Shown piece after piece: positions 20,641-31,298 of a DNA stretch of 64,000 nucleotides. The stretch lies in assembly GCF_001514265.1 (NCBI RefSeq), contig NZ_KQ948997.1, positions 248,001-312,000 on the forward strand, read 5' to 3'. The notes under the pieces are model-generated. The model was not told the origin of the DNA, did not search any database, and was given only the letters and a program-made list of their open reading frames with translations. The translations under genes were made by a program, and so were the position numbers. Positions within the stretch are counted from its first letter, which is position 1, and the number at the start of each line of letters is the position of its first letter. Origin of the DNA: Streptomyces resistomycificus (GTDB lineage: Bacteria > Actinomycetota > Actinomycetes > Streptomycetales > Streptomycetaceae).

Positions 20641-22737
20641 ATGAGTCGCAACAAGGGGGGCGGGCCCACCAGGCGGCCGCGAAGGCTGGAGCGGGCACGG
20701 GTGAAATGGCCGCGTCCGTTGCGGGAGTTGAAAGATCTGCTGTACGAGGCGTACCTGGCGGCGAACGCCCCGAGCCTGGACGACATGACTGCGGACATCG
20801 AGGCCGACGACAACCTCGCAGGGGCGCCGAGCCGGGACACCATCAGCCGCACCATCAGCTCCCCGAACCTGTCGCCCAGCCAGGCTGACGCGGTCTCCAT
20901 CGCCATGGTGCTCGCCCGCCGCGCCGCGTGGGACGAGGGCGATCTGGCCGCGCGGGTGCGCAAGCTGTGGACCGAGGCCGGGATGTACACCTCTGCGGGT
21001 CGGCCGATCAGCGAGTTCGACGACCTGCTTGTCCTGGACCGTCTGGAGGTGCACCCGGCCCTTGACGTCGGCGCTGCCATCGGCAAGCTCGGCGCGCTGC
21101 CGGCCTACGTCCCGCGGGAGTTCGACGCGCGGCTGCGTTCGGTGGTGTCCGCCGCCGAGAGCGGGCAGAGCGGCATCGCGGTCCTGGTCGGCGGGTCCTC
21201 CACGGGCAAGACCCGGGCCTGCTGGGAAGCGGTGAAGCAACTGCCGGACGGATGGCGGCTGTGGCACCCGATCGAGCCGGACCGCCCCTCAGCGGTGTTC
21301 GGGCAATCGGACCTGGTGGCGCCGCAGACCGTGGTGTGGCTCAACGAAGCCCAGGACTACCTCCTGGACCAGGAGCACAGCGCGCAGGTCGCCTCCGGCC
21401 TCCGTGAGCTGCTGAACACCCCCGAGCGCGGCCCTGTGCTGGTCCTGGGCACCATCTGGCCCGAGCAGTGGGACGCACTCGCCTACGTCCCCGTTCCCGC
21501 GACGGGGTCGGACCTGTATTCGCAGGCCCGCCAACTGGTCACGAACAAGAGCATCACTGTCCCCGAGGTCTTCACCGTCGATGAGCTGAAGACCGCAGAG
21601 GTCACCGCCACCAGCGACCCCCGCCTGGCCGAAGCCCTTCGACACTCAGAGCAAGGGCAGGTCACCCAGTATCTGGCTGGCATCCCCGCCCTGGTCGAGC
21701 GGTACCGCACCGCGCCCCCGGCGGCGAAAGCGCTGATCGAGGCCGCCATGGACGTCCGCCGCCTCGGTCACGGCACTGCCCTGCCCCTGGCTCTGCTGGA
21801 AGCCGCTGCCGAGGGCTACCTCACCGACACTCAGTGGGACCTGCTGGACGACGACTGGCTCGAACAAGCCCTCGCTCATGTCGCCCGCCCGGTGCGCGGC
21901 ACCCGCGGCCCGCTGAGCCGCATCCGCCCTCGGCGCGGCCAAGCCGCTCCTGCCCAGCCCCACTACCGCCTCGCCGACTACCTCGAACAACACGGCCGAC
22001 GTTCCATCGGCACCGTTCCTCGGGCTCCCGACGCCCGCGATGCTCCCGTTGTCCCCGTTCCGGCTCACACGTGGGACGCTCTGATTGATCACGGTACTCC
22101 CGCAGCCCGCGCATCACTGGCCCGCGCAGCCCACGCCCGTGGTCTTCTCCGCATCGCCATGCTTCTCTACCGGAGCGCCGCCGAGGCCGGCGACACCCGT
22201 GCGCTGAGACCGGCGGCCGACCTCTTGCGGGTGGCTGACCGGATGGAGGAGGTGATCGCCTGGTACCAGCGCGGCGCCGAGTCTGGCGACCTTCTCGCCC
22301 TCGGATGGGCAGTCTTGTTGCTGACGAGGCACGGCAGGACGGACGAAGCATTCACGTGCCACCAGCGTGCTTCCGAGGCAAGTGATTCCGCCCCCTTGGG
22401 GATGGACACCCTGCCGGAGAAGATGGAACAAATCGAGGCCGCGGATGCCTGGGTCCAGCGCAACGTCGTCGACGGCGCGAGGGTTACCACGGAGTGGGCC
22501 CCACTGATGTTGAGGGACGACTATGCCTGGTTGTTGCAGAAGCCCACACGGATAGCCGAGGCCTTGGAGCGGCTGCGGCTCCACGCTGAAGCTGGCAATA
22601 CCGGCGCCATGACGCTGGCGGCCGATCTGCTGTGCGCGGCCGGACGGGTGGAAGAGGGGAGAAGGCTGAGGCAGTACGGCTGGGAGCCGAAGGGATGGAT
22701 TGCGGAGAGGTGGGAGGTTCCGCTGCCTGCCAGGTGA
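20641..22737 (+). CDS. STAND-like P-loop ATPase with C-terminal repeats
   Basis: 698 aa from ATG 20641; the frame is open further upstream, but that sequence is non-coding in style. N-terminal part (about 15-125): HTH-like helices (LRELKDLLYEAYLAANAPSL, RDTISRTISSPNLSPSQADA). P-loop: IAVLVGGSSTGKTRACWEAV near residues 180-199. Walker B-like: QTVVWLNEAQDYLLDQ near 230. A winged-helix part follows (GIPALVERYRTAPPAAKALI). The C-terminus has Sel1/TPR-type helices (YRSAAEAGDTRALRPAADLL, WYQRGAESGDLLALGWAVLL). This layout fits STAND NTPases that sense a trigger through repeats; several such proteins are antiphage. Here it is a lone gene beside attR. Confidence 0.75.
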   Translation: MSRNKGGGPTRRPRRLERARVKWPRPLRELKDLLYEAYLAANAPSLDDMTADIEADDNLAGAPSRDTISRTISSPNLSPSQADAVSIAMVLARRAAWDEGDLAARVRKLWTEAGMYTSAGRPISEFDDLLVLDRLEVHPALDVGAAIGKLGALPAYVPREFDARLRSVVSAAESGQSGIAVLVGGSSTGKTRACWEAVKQLPDGWRLWHPIEPDRPSAVFGQSDLVAPQTVVWLNEAQDYLLDQEHSAQVASGLRELLNTPERGPVLVLGTIWPEQWDALAYVPVPATGSDLYSQARQLVTNKSITVPEVFTVDELKTAEVTATSDPRLAEALRHSEQGQVTQYLAGIPALVERYRTAPPAAKALIEAAMDVRRLGHGTALPLALLEAAAEGYLTDTQWDLLDDDWLEQALAHVARPVRGTRGPLSRIRPRRGQAAPAQPHYRLADYLEQHGRRSIGTVPRAPDARDAPVVPVPAHTWDALIDHGTPAARASLARAAHARGLLRIAMLLYRSAAEAGDTRALRPAADLLRVADRMEEVIAWYQRGAESGDLLALGWAVLLLTRHGRTDEAFTCHQRASEASDSAPLGMDTLPEKMEQIEAADAWVQRNVVDGARVTTEWAPLMLRDDYAWLLQKPTRIAEALERLRLHAEAGNTGAMTLAADLLCAAGRVEEGRRLRQYGWEPKGWIAERWEVPLPAR

Positions 22738-22875
22738 ACCCCGCCCAGCAGACCGCAGCCCATGCAACAGCCCCCGACCCTGGCGGTCACTGCTGCCGGC
22801 GTCGGTGACGGTGCTCTCTATAGGCCACCGTCCGTGGGGCTTGACCCTCCCGAACGTTGAGCGGGCCTGAACGCG

Positions 22876-22913
22876 CGACCGCCCCCTATTCGGTTTCGAA
22901 GCAGGGGCGGTCG
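22876..22913. terminator. Hairpin terminator of the MBL-fold hydrolase gene
   Basis: CGACCGCCCC (22876-22885) and GGGGCGGTCG (22904-22913) form a perfect 10-bp stem, 11 bp beyond the hydrolase stop on the minus strand. It belongs to the element side of attR, so the element seems to bring not only the gene's end but also its terminator. Confidence 0.8.
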
Positions 22914-22923
22914 TCGTGGACGG

Positions 22924-23577
22924 TTACCAGCCTCGTGCGCGCCACTCCGCGAGGTGGGGCCGCTCCGTGCCGATGGTGGTGTCGTTGCCGTGGCCGGGGT
23001 AGATCCACGTCTCGTCGGGCAGGACGTCGAAGAGCTTGGTCTCTAGGCCGCCCATCAGGGAGTTGAACTCTTCCGGACGTGTTGTCCTACCGGGACCGCC
23101 CGGGAAGAGGCAGTCCCCGGTGAAGACGTGGGGGTGTCCGTGCGGGTCGTCGTAGACGAGGGCGATCGAGCCCGGCGTGTGGCCGACCAGATGGCGCGCG
23201 GTGAGTTCCACGCGCCCCACCCGGATGGTGTCGCCGTCGTCGACCAGTACGTCGGTCGCCACGGGGATGCCCTCGGCGTCGTCCCGTCCCGCGTACGTGC
23301 GCGCGCCCGTGGCCGCGACGACGTCGGCGAGCGCCTGCCAGTGGTCGCCGTGCTGGTGCGTGGTGACGACCGACGCGATGCCGTCGTGACCGATGCTGCC
23401 GAGCAGGGTCTCCGCGTCGTTGGCGGCGTCGATCAGCAGCTGCTCGTCGGTGGCCCGGCAACGCAGCAGATAGGCGTTGTTGTTCATCGGGCCGACCGCG
23501 ATCTTTGTGATCATCAGGTCCTTGAGCTCGTGCACGTCCGCCGGGCCGCCGACCGTCACCTGTCCGCTGTACGTCAT
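22924..23577 (-). CDS. MBL-fold (glyoxalase II-like) metal hydrolase
   Basis: 217 aa from ATG 23577. The metal-binding set is complete: THQHGDHW (His74, His76, Asp78, His79), GHTPGS (His133), TGDCLF (Asp155) and YPGHGND (last His). This is the metallo-beta-lactamase hydrolase fold of the glyoxalase II group. The natural substrate is unknown, though thioesters are usual for the group. From about residue 158 (FPGGPGRTTRPEEFNSL) the sequence is encoded by the integrated element and differs from the orphaned host tail at 876-1061. It is second in a two-gene operon with the isomerase-like gene (46 bp gap). Confidence 0.9.
   Translation of the reverse strand: MTYSGQVTVGGPADVHELKDLMITKIAVGPMNNNAYLLRCRATDEQLLIDAANDAETLLGSIGHDGIASVVTTHQHGDHWQALADVVAATGARTYAGRDDAEGIPVATDVLVDDGDTIRVGRVELTARHLVGHTPGSIALVYDDPHGHPHVFTGDCLFPGGPGRTTRPEEFNSLMGGLETKLFDVLPDETWIYPGHGNDTTIGTERPHLAEWRARGW
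23095..23106. other. attR core of the integrated element
   Basis: ACCGCCCGGGAA matches the attL core with one mismatch and lies inside the codons for FPGG. Right of it is the host hydrolase body; left of it is the element-supplied C-terminus. Recombining it with 1050-1061 would give an uninterrupted host gene. Confidence 0.7.
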
Positions 23578-23623
23578 GACCGCCAGCCTATAGCGGGGCG
23601 CCGTTCGTGGTCCGGCCACGGGC

Positions 23624-24313
23624 TCACAGCGGAGGCAGGGCCGGCAGGGTGCCGTCCTTCACCGTCAGCGCGGAGCCGTCGCGGCGCCCCGCGAGCCAGC
23701 CGAGCAGGTCGGCGGCGGGACCCTCGACCACGACCGGTCCGCCTCCGGCACCGCCGCCGGTGGTCAGGGTCCGGCCCTCGCCGGTGCTCATGCGGGTCGC
23801 GGGCACGTCCTTGTGGCCTGCGAAGCGCGCCGCGAGGAAGTCGGTCTCCCGCCGTACGAACTCCTGCGGGAGGTCCTCCAGCTCGTACCCGATCCCGAGG
23901 TCGACGTGGTGCAGCTCCACCTCGATCCACCGTCGGAAGGGCACCCGGGACGCGGTGTCGGTGACACCGTGCCGCAGCTCCACCGTGCGCGACCAGTCCG
24001 CCGGAACGGCTGCCGTCTCCTGGAAGCGGGCCGCACTGTCGCGCAGGTCGGAGAGCTGGACGTCGAGCGGACGCGGGGCGTCACGCTCGATGTCGGCGTC
24101 CCTGGCTTCGCCGGAGACGTACATGGGACGGCCCTCGAGGACGTTGACGAGCGCGTCCGCGTTACGGGAGAGATGGGCGAGCACGTGACCGCGCGTCCAG
24201 CCGGGCAGCCGTGACGCCTCGGTCACAGTCGCGTTGTCCAGGTCGGCGACTGCGGTGAGCAGCCGGTCGGTCGCCTCACGTACAGACGCCAGGTCATGAG
24301 CGTGATCAATCAT
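23624..24313 (-). CDS. Maleylpyruvate isomerase family mycothiol-dependent enzyme
   Basis: 229 aa from ATG 24313. The DinB-like N-terminal bundle has LPGWTRGHVLAHLSRNADAL near residues 41-60, with the expected metal-site His residues. Middle: WIEVELHHVDLGIGYELEDL, where the two adjacent His fit the metal site. The C-terminal domain (VVVEGPAADLLGWLAGRRDG) is the SCP2-like part of the family. The family uses mycothiol, the actinobacterial thiol. The actual substrate is unknown. It leads the operon with the hydrolase and is divergent from uvrA. Confidence 0.85.
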   Translation of the reverse strand: MIDHAHDLASVREATDRLLTAVADLDNATVTEASRLPGWTRGHVLAHLSRNADALVNVLEGRPMYVSGEARDADIERDAPRPLDVQLSDLRDSAARFQETAAVPADWSRTVELRHGVTDTASRVPFRRWIEVELHHVDLGIGYELEDLPQEFVRRETDFLAARFAGHKDVPATRMSTGEGRTLTTGGGAGGGPVVVEGPAADLLGWLAGRRDGSALTVKDGTLPALPPL

Positions 24314-24536
24314 GCTGCTGACCCTAGCCCCGCCACCCCTTTGGGTGAAGCTGGTGAAGCTGTGCCGTAAATCGAATGCACGTGCTATATGGTCGGGCGT
24401 GGCGTCGGGCATGCTGGATGGCTGGGGATTGTTATGCATCCCGGAATCCGACCGGCGTTGTCAGTGGCTCCCCCTAGTCTGAGAAAGCACGGGGGCCTCG
24501 CCCCTGTCACTTCTCTCAAGAAAGGTGCGGACCGGC

Positions 24537-27611
<3,075 letters not shown>

Positions 27612-27644
27612 CGGGGGAGCGGGAAGCGCGACCCCTTCGAAGGC

Positions 27645-27686
27645 GGGGCCGCTGCGGGCTGAGCACAACAAGCCCGCGGCGGCCCC
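27645..27686. terminator. uvrA terminator
   Basis: GGGGCCGCTGCGGGCT and AGCCCGCGGCGGCCCC form a 16-bp stem with one mismatched pair and a 10-nt loop, 34 bp after the uvrA stop. It separates uvrA from the SLATT/SLOG pair. Confidence 0.85.
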
Positions 27687-27867
27687 GGCTTCGTCGTGAA
27701 CACCCCCCGCGGCTCACTCCCCACGGCTCACGGCTCACGGCCTACGACACACGCCGGGCAACGACCGGCGTTCTTGCCGAGCCCGCGCGCTTACGCCATC
27801 GTGATCGTGTCGGTACGGCCCGTGACCGCGCGGGGCCGCGCCGCGAAGGACCACAGAGGGGGAGCCG

Positions 27868-28326
27868 GTGGGGGAGCCTGAAGTTCCGGCAGCCAGAAGC
27901 GGGCCGATGCAGCCACGCGGGGCACGGTCGGCCGAGGTCACATGGGAGCGCCTGCAGGACCAGATGACATGGTTCGACCGCAAGAGCAGTCATGCCCAAC
28001 GGCGGTTCAAGCAGCTGAAGTTGTCCACGCTGCTGCTCGCGGCGGGACTTCCGGTGGTGGTCGCGGCGTCCGCGCCCACCTGGATCGCGGCCCTGATGGG
28101 CGCCATGATCGCCGTCATCGAGGGCGCGCAGCAGCTGTTCAAGTTCCAGGAGAACTGGATCAACTACCGCTCCTCGTGCGAGAACCTGCGCCGCGAGCAG
28201 TACCTGTATGTGGCCCGAGCGGGGCACTACGCGCAGGCGGCGGACGTCGACGTCCTGCTGGCCGAGTCCATCGAGCGGATTCTCAGCAACGAGACCACGC
28301 ACTGGGCGGAACGGGAGACAGCATGA
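27868..28326 (+). CDS. SLATT-type (DUF4231) two-TM protein
   Basis: 152 aa from GTG 27868, preceded by GAGGGGGAG. A basic amphipathic segment (WFDRKSSHAQRRFKQLKL) leads into two TM helices (LSTLLLAAGLPVVVAASA and WIAALMGAMIAVIEGAQQLF). A helical cytoplasmic tail follows, with NWINYRSSCENLRREQYLYV and LAESIERILSNETTHWAE. This is the DUF4231 pattern, a member of the SLATT superfamily proposed by Burroughs and colleagues to be pore-forming effectors controlled by nucleotide signals. Its stop overlaps the start of the next gene (ATGA), so the two proteins are almost certainly made together. Confidence 0.85.
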   Translation: MGEPEVPAARSGPMQPRGARSAEVTWERLQDQMTWFDRKSSHAQRRFKQLKLSTLLLAAGLPVVVAASAPTWIAALMGAMIAVIEGAQQLFKFQENWINYRSSCENLRREQYLYVARAGHYAQAADVDVLLAESIERILSNETTHWAERETA

Positions 28327-30275
28327 TCGTGGTTTTCACCGGCCGGCGTCCCTCAGGACCCGACGGCGTCCTTCCCGATTCCGCCGTGGGGTGGCTCGAG
28401 GAGCGGCTGAAGCTCCTCTTCGCCGGGTTGCGGCCGCGGCTCGCCGTGGGATCGGCCGCCGCGGGCACGGACCTGCTGGCCGCCGGGGCGGCACTGCGCG
28501 CCGGCATCCCGGTCGACCTCCTGGTCACCGAGGACCCCGAGGCGTTCGTCGCCGCCTCGGTCGCCGACCGGGGACGGCAATGGGAGGAGCGCTACCGCAC
28601 GCTGACGGCGCGGGCGGAGGCCGCCTTGATCCCCGTACCGGGAGCACAGGCCGACGACGACGGGTTCCGTGCCGTCAACCAGGCGATCCTGCGTCATGCC
28701 CGGGACCGCCGTGGCGAGTCGGCCCAGCCCGCCGACGATCCCGAGGAACTGGTGGTGGTCGCGGTGACGGAGGGGGACCGGGAGGGAGAGGACCACACCG
28801 GGTCCCTGATCCGGGCGGCACAGGCCAACGGTGACCTCGTGCTGCGCCTCAGTCCCTCGCAGAGCCAGGCCGGTGCTCCGACGGCGTTCGTCGCCATGCC
28901 TTACGGCGGCAAGGCCGACGCCACCCGGGAACTCAAGCGGTTCGAGGCGGACGAGACCTGGCACCGAGTGCTCGTACCCGCCCTGCTGGGCAGCGGCTAC
29001 CGGCCGATCCGCACTGACCTTGAGGCCGGCCTGAAGAGCATCGACGCGCGCATGCTGCACAGCATCAACACCGCCGACCTCTTTGTGGCGGACCTCGCCA
29101 CCCTCAACCCCAACGTCCTGTGGGAGTTGGGTGTGCGGCACGCCTGGCGGCCGGCCGCCACCCTTCTCATGGCGCCGCACTGGGTGACACCGCCCTTCGA
29201 CCTGGGGCATTCGACCATTCAGCGCTACGAGCGGGGAATGAAGAAGGTCAGCGACCGGCAGGCGGTCGAGGCCATTCGCAAGCTCCAGAGCGCGCTGAGC
29301 GCGGCGCGGGGAGCCGACAGTCCGGTGTGGGCGGTGTTCCCCGCACTGGAACCCGTCCAACTGCCCCCCGACGCCGACGTGGAGCTCTTCGCGCGGCTCA
29401 CGCGGTACAGCGAGGAGATCTCCCTGGCAGCGGCTCTGCGCGACGCCCCGAAGCTGCTCGAAATCGCAGGCAAGGTGCGGAAGGACGGGTTGTCCGACAG
29501 CAACTGTCACGCCCAGCTGGAGCAGATCGGACTCGCCCTCGTGCAACTGGGAAAGCTCGAGGCAGGGCGGAAACTGCTCAAGCCGCTGGCCGAAGCCGAC
29601 GCCGTCTTCGACCGGGTCCGTATGCAGCAGGGGTATGCGTTCACGCTGATACACCGTGAGGGGACGTCCGAGGAGCGGCTGGAGTACCTGCGGGAGGCCG
29701 AACGCAGACTACTGGCACTCGACGGACTGCACCCTGGGTCCTCCGAAACATGGGGCTTGCTCGGCAGCGCGGCCAAGCGAGCCTTCGAACTCGCTTTCAA
29801 GCTCGGAGGGAAAAAGTTGGCCTCCCCTCATCTGGCCCGAGCCATCGAGGCGTACCACAGCGGCATGGTGGCCGACCCCGGTGACTACTATCCGGGCATC
29901 AACGCGCTCGCCCTTGTGCGGGTCAGGGGACATCACTTCGGCGGAGGCCGGGGAGATGCTGCCCTGGCGCAGTCGCTGCTCCCGGTGGTCCGGTTCGCCG
30001 TCGAACGTCGCCCGATCAGCCCGCAAGACACCTGGGAGCACGCCACCCTCGCCGAACTCGCCGTCCACCACCACCTGTTGCAGGAGGACGTGGCTCTGGA
30101 GCCGCCCGCCGAAGCACTGTGCCACTACAGATACGCGGTCCAGTACGCCGACGGCGCCGAAGTCTCCTCCATGCGTCGCCAACTCGACCTCCTCCTGGCG
30201 GTGGGAGACCCGACCGAAGTGATCGAGCCACTGCTCGCCGTCCTCTCCGCAGCTGCCGAAGGGAACACCCTGTGA
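28323..30275 (+). CDS. SLOG - deoxyribosyltransferase/TIR-like - TPR-S (DUF4071) protein
   Basis: 650 aa from ATG 28323. Residues 1-180: Rossmann-like SLOG part, starting MIVVFTGRRPSGPD, with the Gly-rich loop AVGSAAAGTDLLAAG. Residues ~184-310: TAFVAMPYGGKAD, VLVPALLGSGYRPIRTD, INTADLFVADLATLNPNVLW, ELGVRHAW; this is the nucleoside 2-deoxyribosyltransferase/TIR-like fold, with the Glu of WELG in the usual catalytic position. Residues ~330-650: helical repeats (CHAQLEQIGLALVQLGKLEA, RRLLALDGLHPGSSETWGLL, YHSGMVADPGDYYPGINALA) typical of the DUF4071/MAP3K TRAF-binding-like TPR-S family. It may sense or process a nucleotide and gate the SLATT partner. The function is inferred; the domain calls are from motif reading. 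Confidence 0.8.
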   Translation: MIVVFTGRRPSGPDGVLPDSAVGWLEERLKLLFAGLRPRLAVGSAAAGTDLLAAGAALRAGIPVDLLVTEDPEAFVAASVADRGRQWEERYRTLTARAEAALIPVPGAQADDDGFRAVNQAILRHARDRRGESAQPADDPEELVVVAVTEGDREGEDHTGSLIRAAQANGDLVLRLSPSQSQAGAPTAFVAMPYGGKADATRELKRFEADETWHRVLVPALLGSGYRPIRTDLEAGLKSIDARMLHSINTADLFVADLATLNPNVLWELGVRHAWRPAATLLMAPHWVTPPFDLGHSTIQRYERGMKKVSDRQAVEAIRKLQSALSAARGADSPVWAVFPALEPVQLPPDADVELFARLTRYSEEISLAAALRDAPKLLEIAGKVRKDGLSDSNCHAQLEQIGLALVQLGKLEAGRKLLKPLAEADAVFDRVRMQQGYAFTLIHREGTSEERLEYLREAERRLLALDGLHPGSSETWGLLGSAAKRAFELAFKLGGKKLASPHLARAIEAYHSGMVADPGDYYPGINALALVRVRGHHFGGGRGDAALAQSLLPVVRFAVERRPISPQDTWEHATLAELAVHHHLLQEDVALEPPAEALCHYRYAVQYADGAEVSSMRRQLDLLLAVGDPTEVIEPLLAVLSAAAEGNTL

Positions 30276-30328
30276 CATCCGGGGCGGGGAGGACATCCTC
30301 GTCACGGTGAGGGAGCGTGATCGCCGTC

Positions 30329-31234
30329 TCAGGCCAGTTCCGCCGCGTACGGGGGCTCGGCCCCCGCGCGTGAGCAGGTGATCGCCGCCGCTCGCGCGGC
30401 GAAGCGCAGCAGGTCTGCCCAGCCGTCCGCGCCCAGACCGGCGAGCGCCTCCGGGGTCAGGACGTCCCGGGTGGACAGGCCGTGCAGCAGGGCGGCGTTC
30501 ACGGTGTCGCCGGCGCCGATCGTGTCGACGACGTCGACCTTCTCGCCCGGCACCGAGTGCACGGCCCCGTCGCGGGTGAAGGCGGTCAGCCCGTCGCCGC
30601 CCTGGGTGATCACAACAGCCGCGGGGCCCGCGGCCAGCCACTCACGCGGGGTGCCGCCCAGCCACAGCGCGTCCTCCTCGGAGAGCTTGAGCAGCGACAC
30701 CGAGGGCAGCCAGCTCTTGAAGCGGGTCCGGTAGGCGTCGGCGTCGGCTATCAGCCCCTCCCGGATGTTCGGGTCGAGCGCGGTGAACACGCCCTGCGCG
30801 GCCGCGGTCCGCATCAGCTCCTCGTAGGCGCTCGCGCCTGGCTCCAAAACGAGCGAGCAGGTGCCGAAGGAGATCGCGCGAGTCTGCTCGGGGAGCGCCG
30901 GGGGCGCCGTGAACAGCCGGTCCGCGGTGCCGTCGACGTAGAAGGAGTAGGCGGCCGAACCGTGTGTGTCGATGGTGGCGACCGCGAGCGTGGTCGGCTG
31001 CGGACCGCGCTGTACGGCCGTCACGTCCACTCCCTCCCGCCGCAGGCCGTCGAGCAGCGCCTCCCCGAAGGCGTCGGACGAGACGCGGGAGCAGAAGGCC
31101 GCGGGGGAGCCGAGGCGGCCGAGGGCCAGGGCCGTGTTGTACGGGCCGCCGCCGAGCGCCGGCTTCAGGCCCGCGAGGGCGCCCGTGCCCTGCGGTACCA
31201 GGTCGATCAGTGCCTCTCCGGCGACGACGATCAC
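30329..31234 (-). CDS. PfkB-family carbohydrate kinase (fructokinase-like)
   Basis: 301 aa from ATG 31234. N-terminal MIVVAGEALIDLVPQ and GGGPYNTALALGRLG form the sugar-binding signature. Middle: YVDGTADRLF. C-terminal DTIGAGDTVNAALLHGL holds the anion hole and the catalytic Asp of PfkB kinases. It phosphorylates a sugar, probably fructose or a similar ketose, with ATP in the cytoplasm. It lies 64 bp downstream of a LacI-family gene on the same strand, so the regulator and kinase probably share one transcript controlled by the operator at 32403-32428. The exact sugar is not determined. Confidence 0.9.
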   Translation of the reverse strand: MIVVAGEALIDLVPQGTGALAGLKPALGGGPYNTALALGRLGSPAAFCSRVSSDAFGEALLDGLRREGVDVTAVQRGPQPTTLAVATIDTHGSAAYSFYVDGTADRLFTAPPALPEQTRAISFGTCSLVLEPGASAYEELMRTAAAQGVFTALDPNIREGLIADADAYRTRFKSWLPSVSLLKLSEEDALWLGGTPREWLAAGPAAVVITQGGDGLTAFTRDGAVHSVPGEKVDVVDTIGAGDTVNAALLHGLSTRDVLTPEALAGLGADGWADLLRFAARAAAITCSRAGAEPPYAAELA

Positions 31235-31298
31235 GAAAACGGTTCCTTTCCGGGACTCAGGGGGTGTGAGGGCTGCGGGGGAGCGAGGGCCGTGCGTG

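Larger units (their letters stand above)
1050..23106. mobile_element. Integrated element (~22 kb) in an MBL-fold hydrolase gene
   Basis: The element lies between two copies of a 12-bp core (ACCGCC-N-GGGAA) at 1050-1061 and 23095-23106. Both copies fall at the same codons (FPGG) of split hydrolase sequences. A large serine recombinase begins 18 bp inside the left junction, the usual layout for this integrase class. The interior holds accessory genes, a second integrase, an IS630 copy and at least eight broken genes. I see no FtsK/TraB-type transfer gene, relaxase, replication initiator or phage structural gene, so it looks like a decayed genomic island rather than an intact conjugative element or prophage. 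The boundaries are inferred from sequence comparison within the window. Confidence 0.8.

Noticed and set aside
1050..23106. Conjugative (AICE) element or intact prophage
   Set aside because: No FtsK/TraB-like translocase, replication initiator, terminase, portal or capsid gene could be found.
24314..24536. LexA (SOS) box upstream of uvrA
   Set aside because: No convincing GAAC-N4-GTTC type palindrome was seen in the interval.
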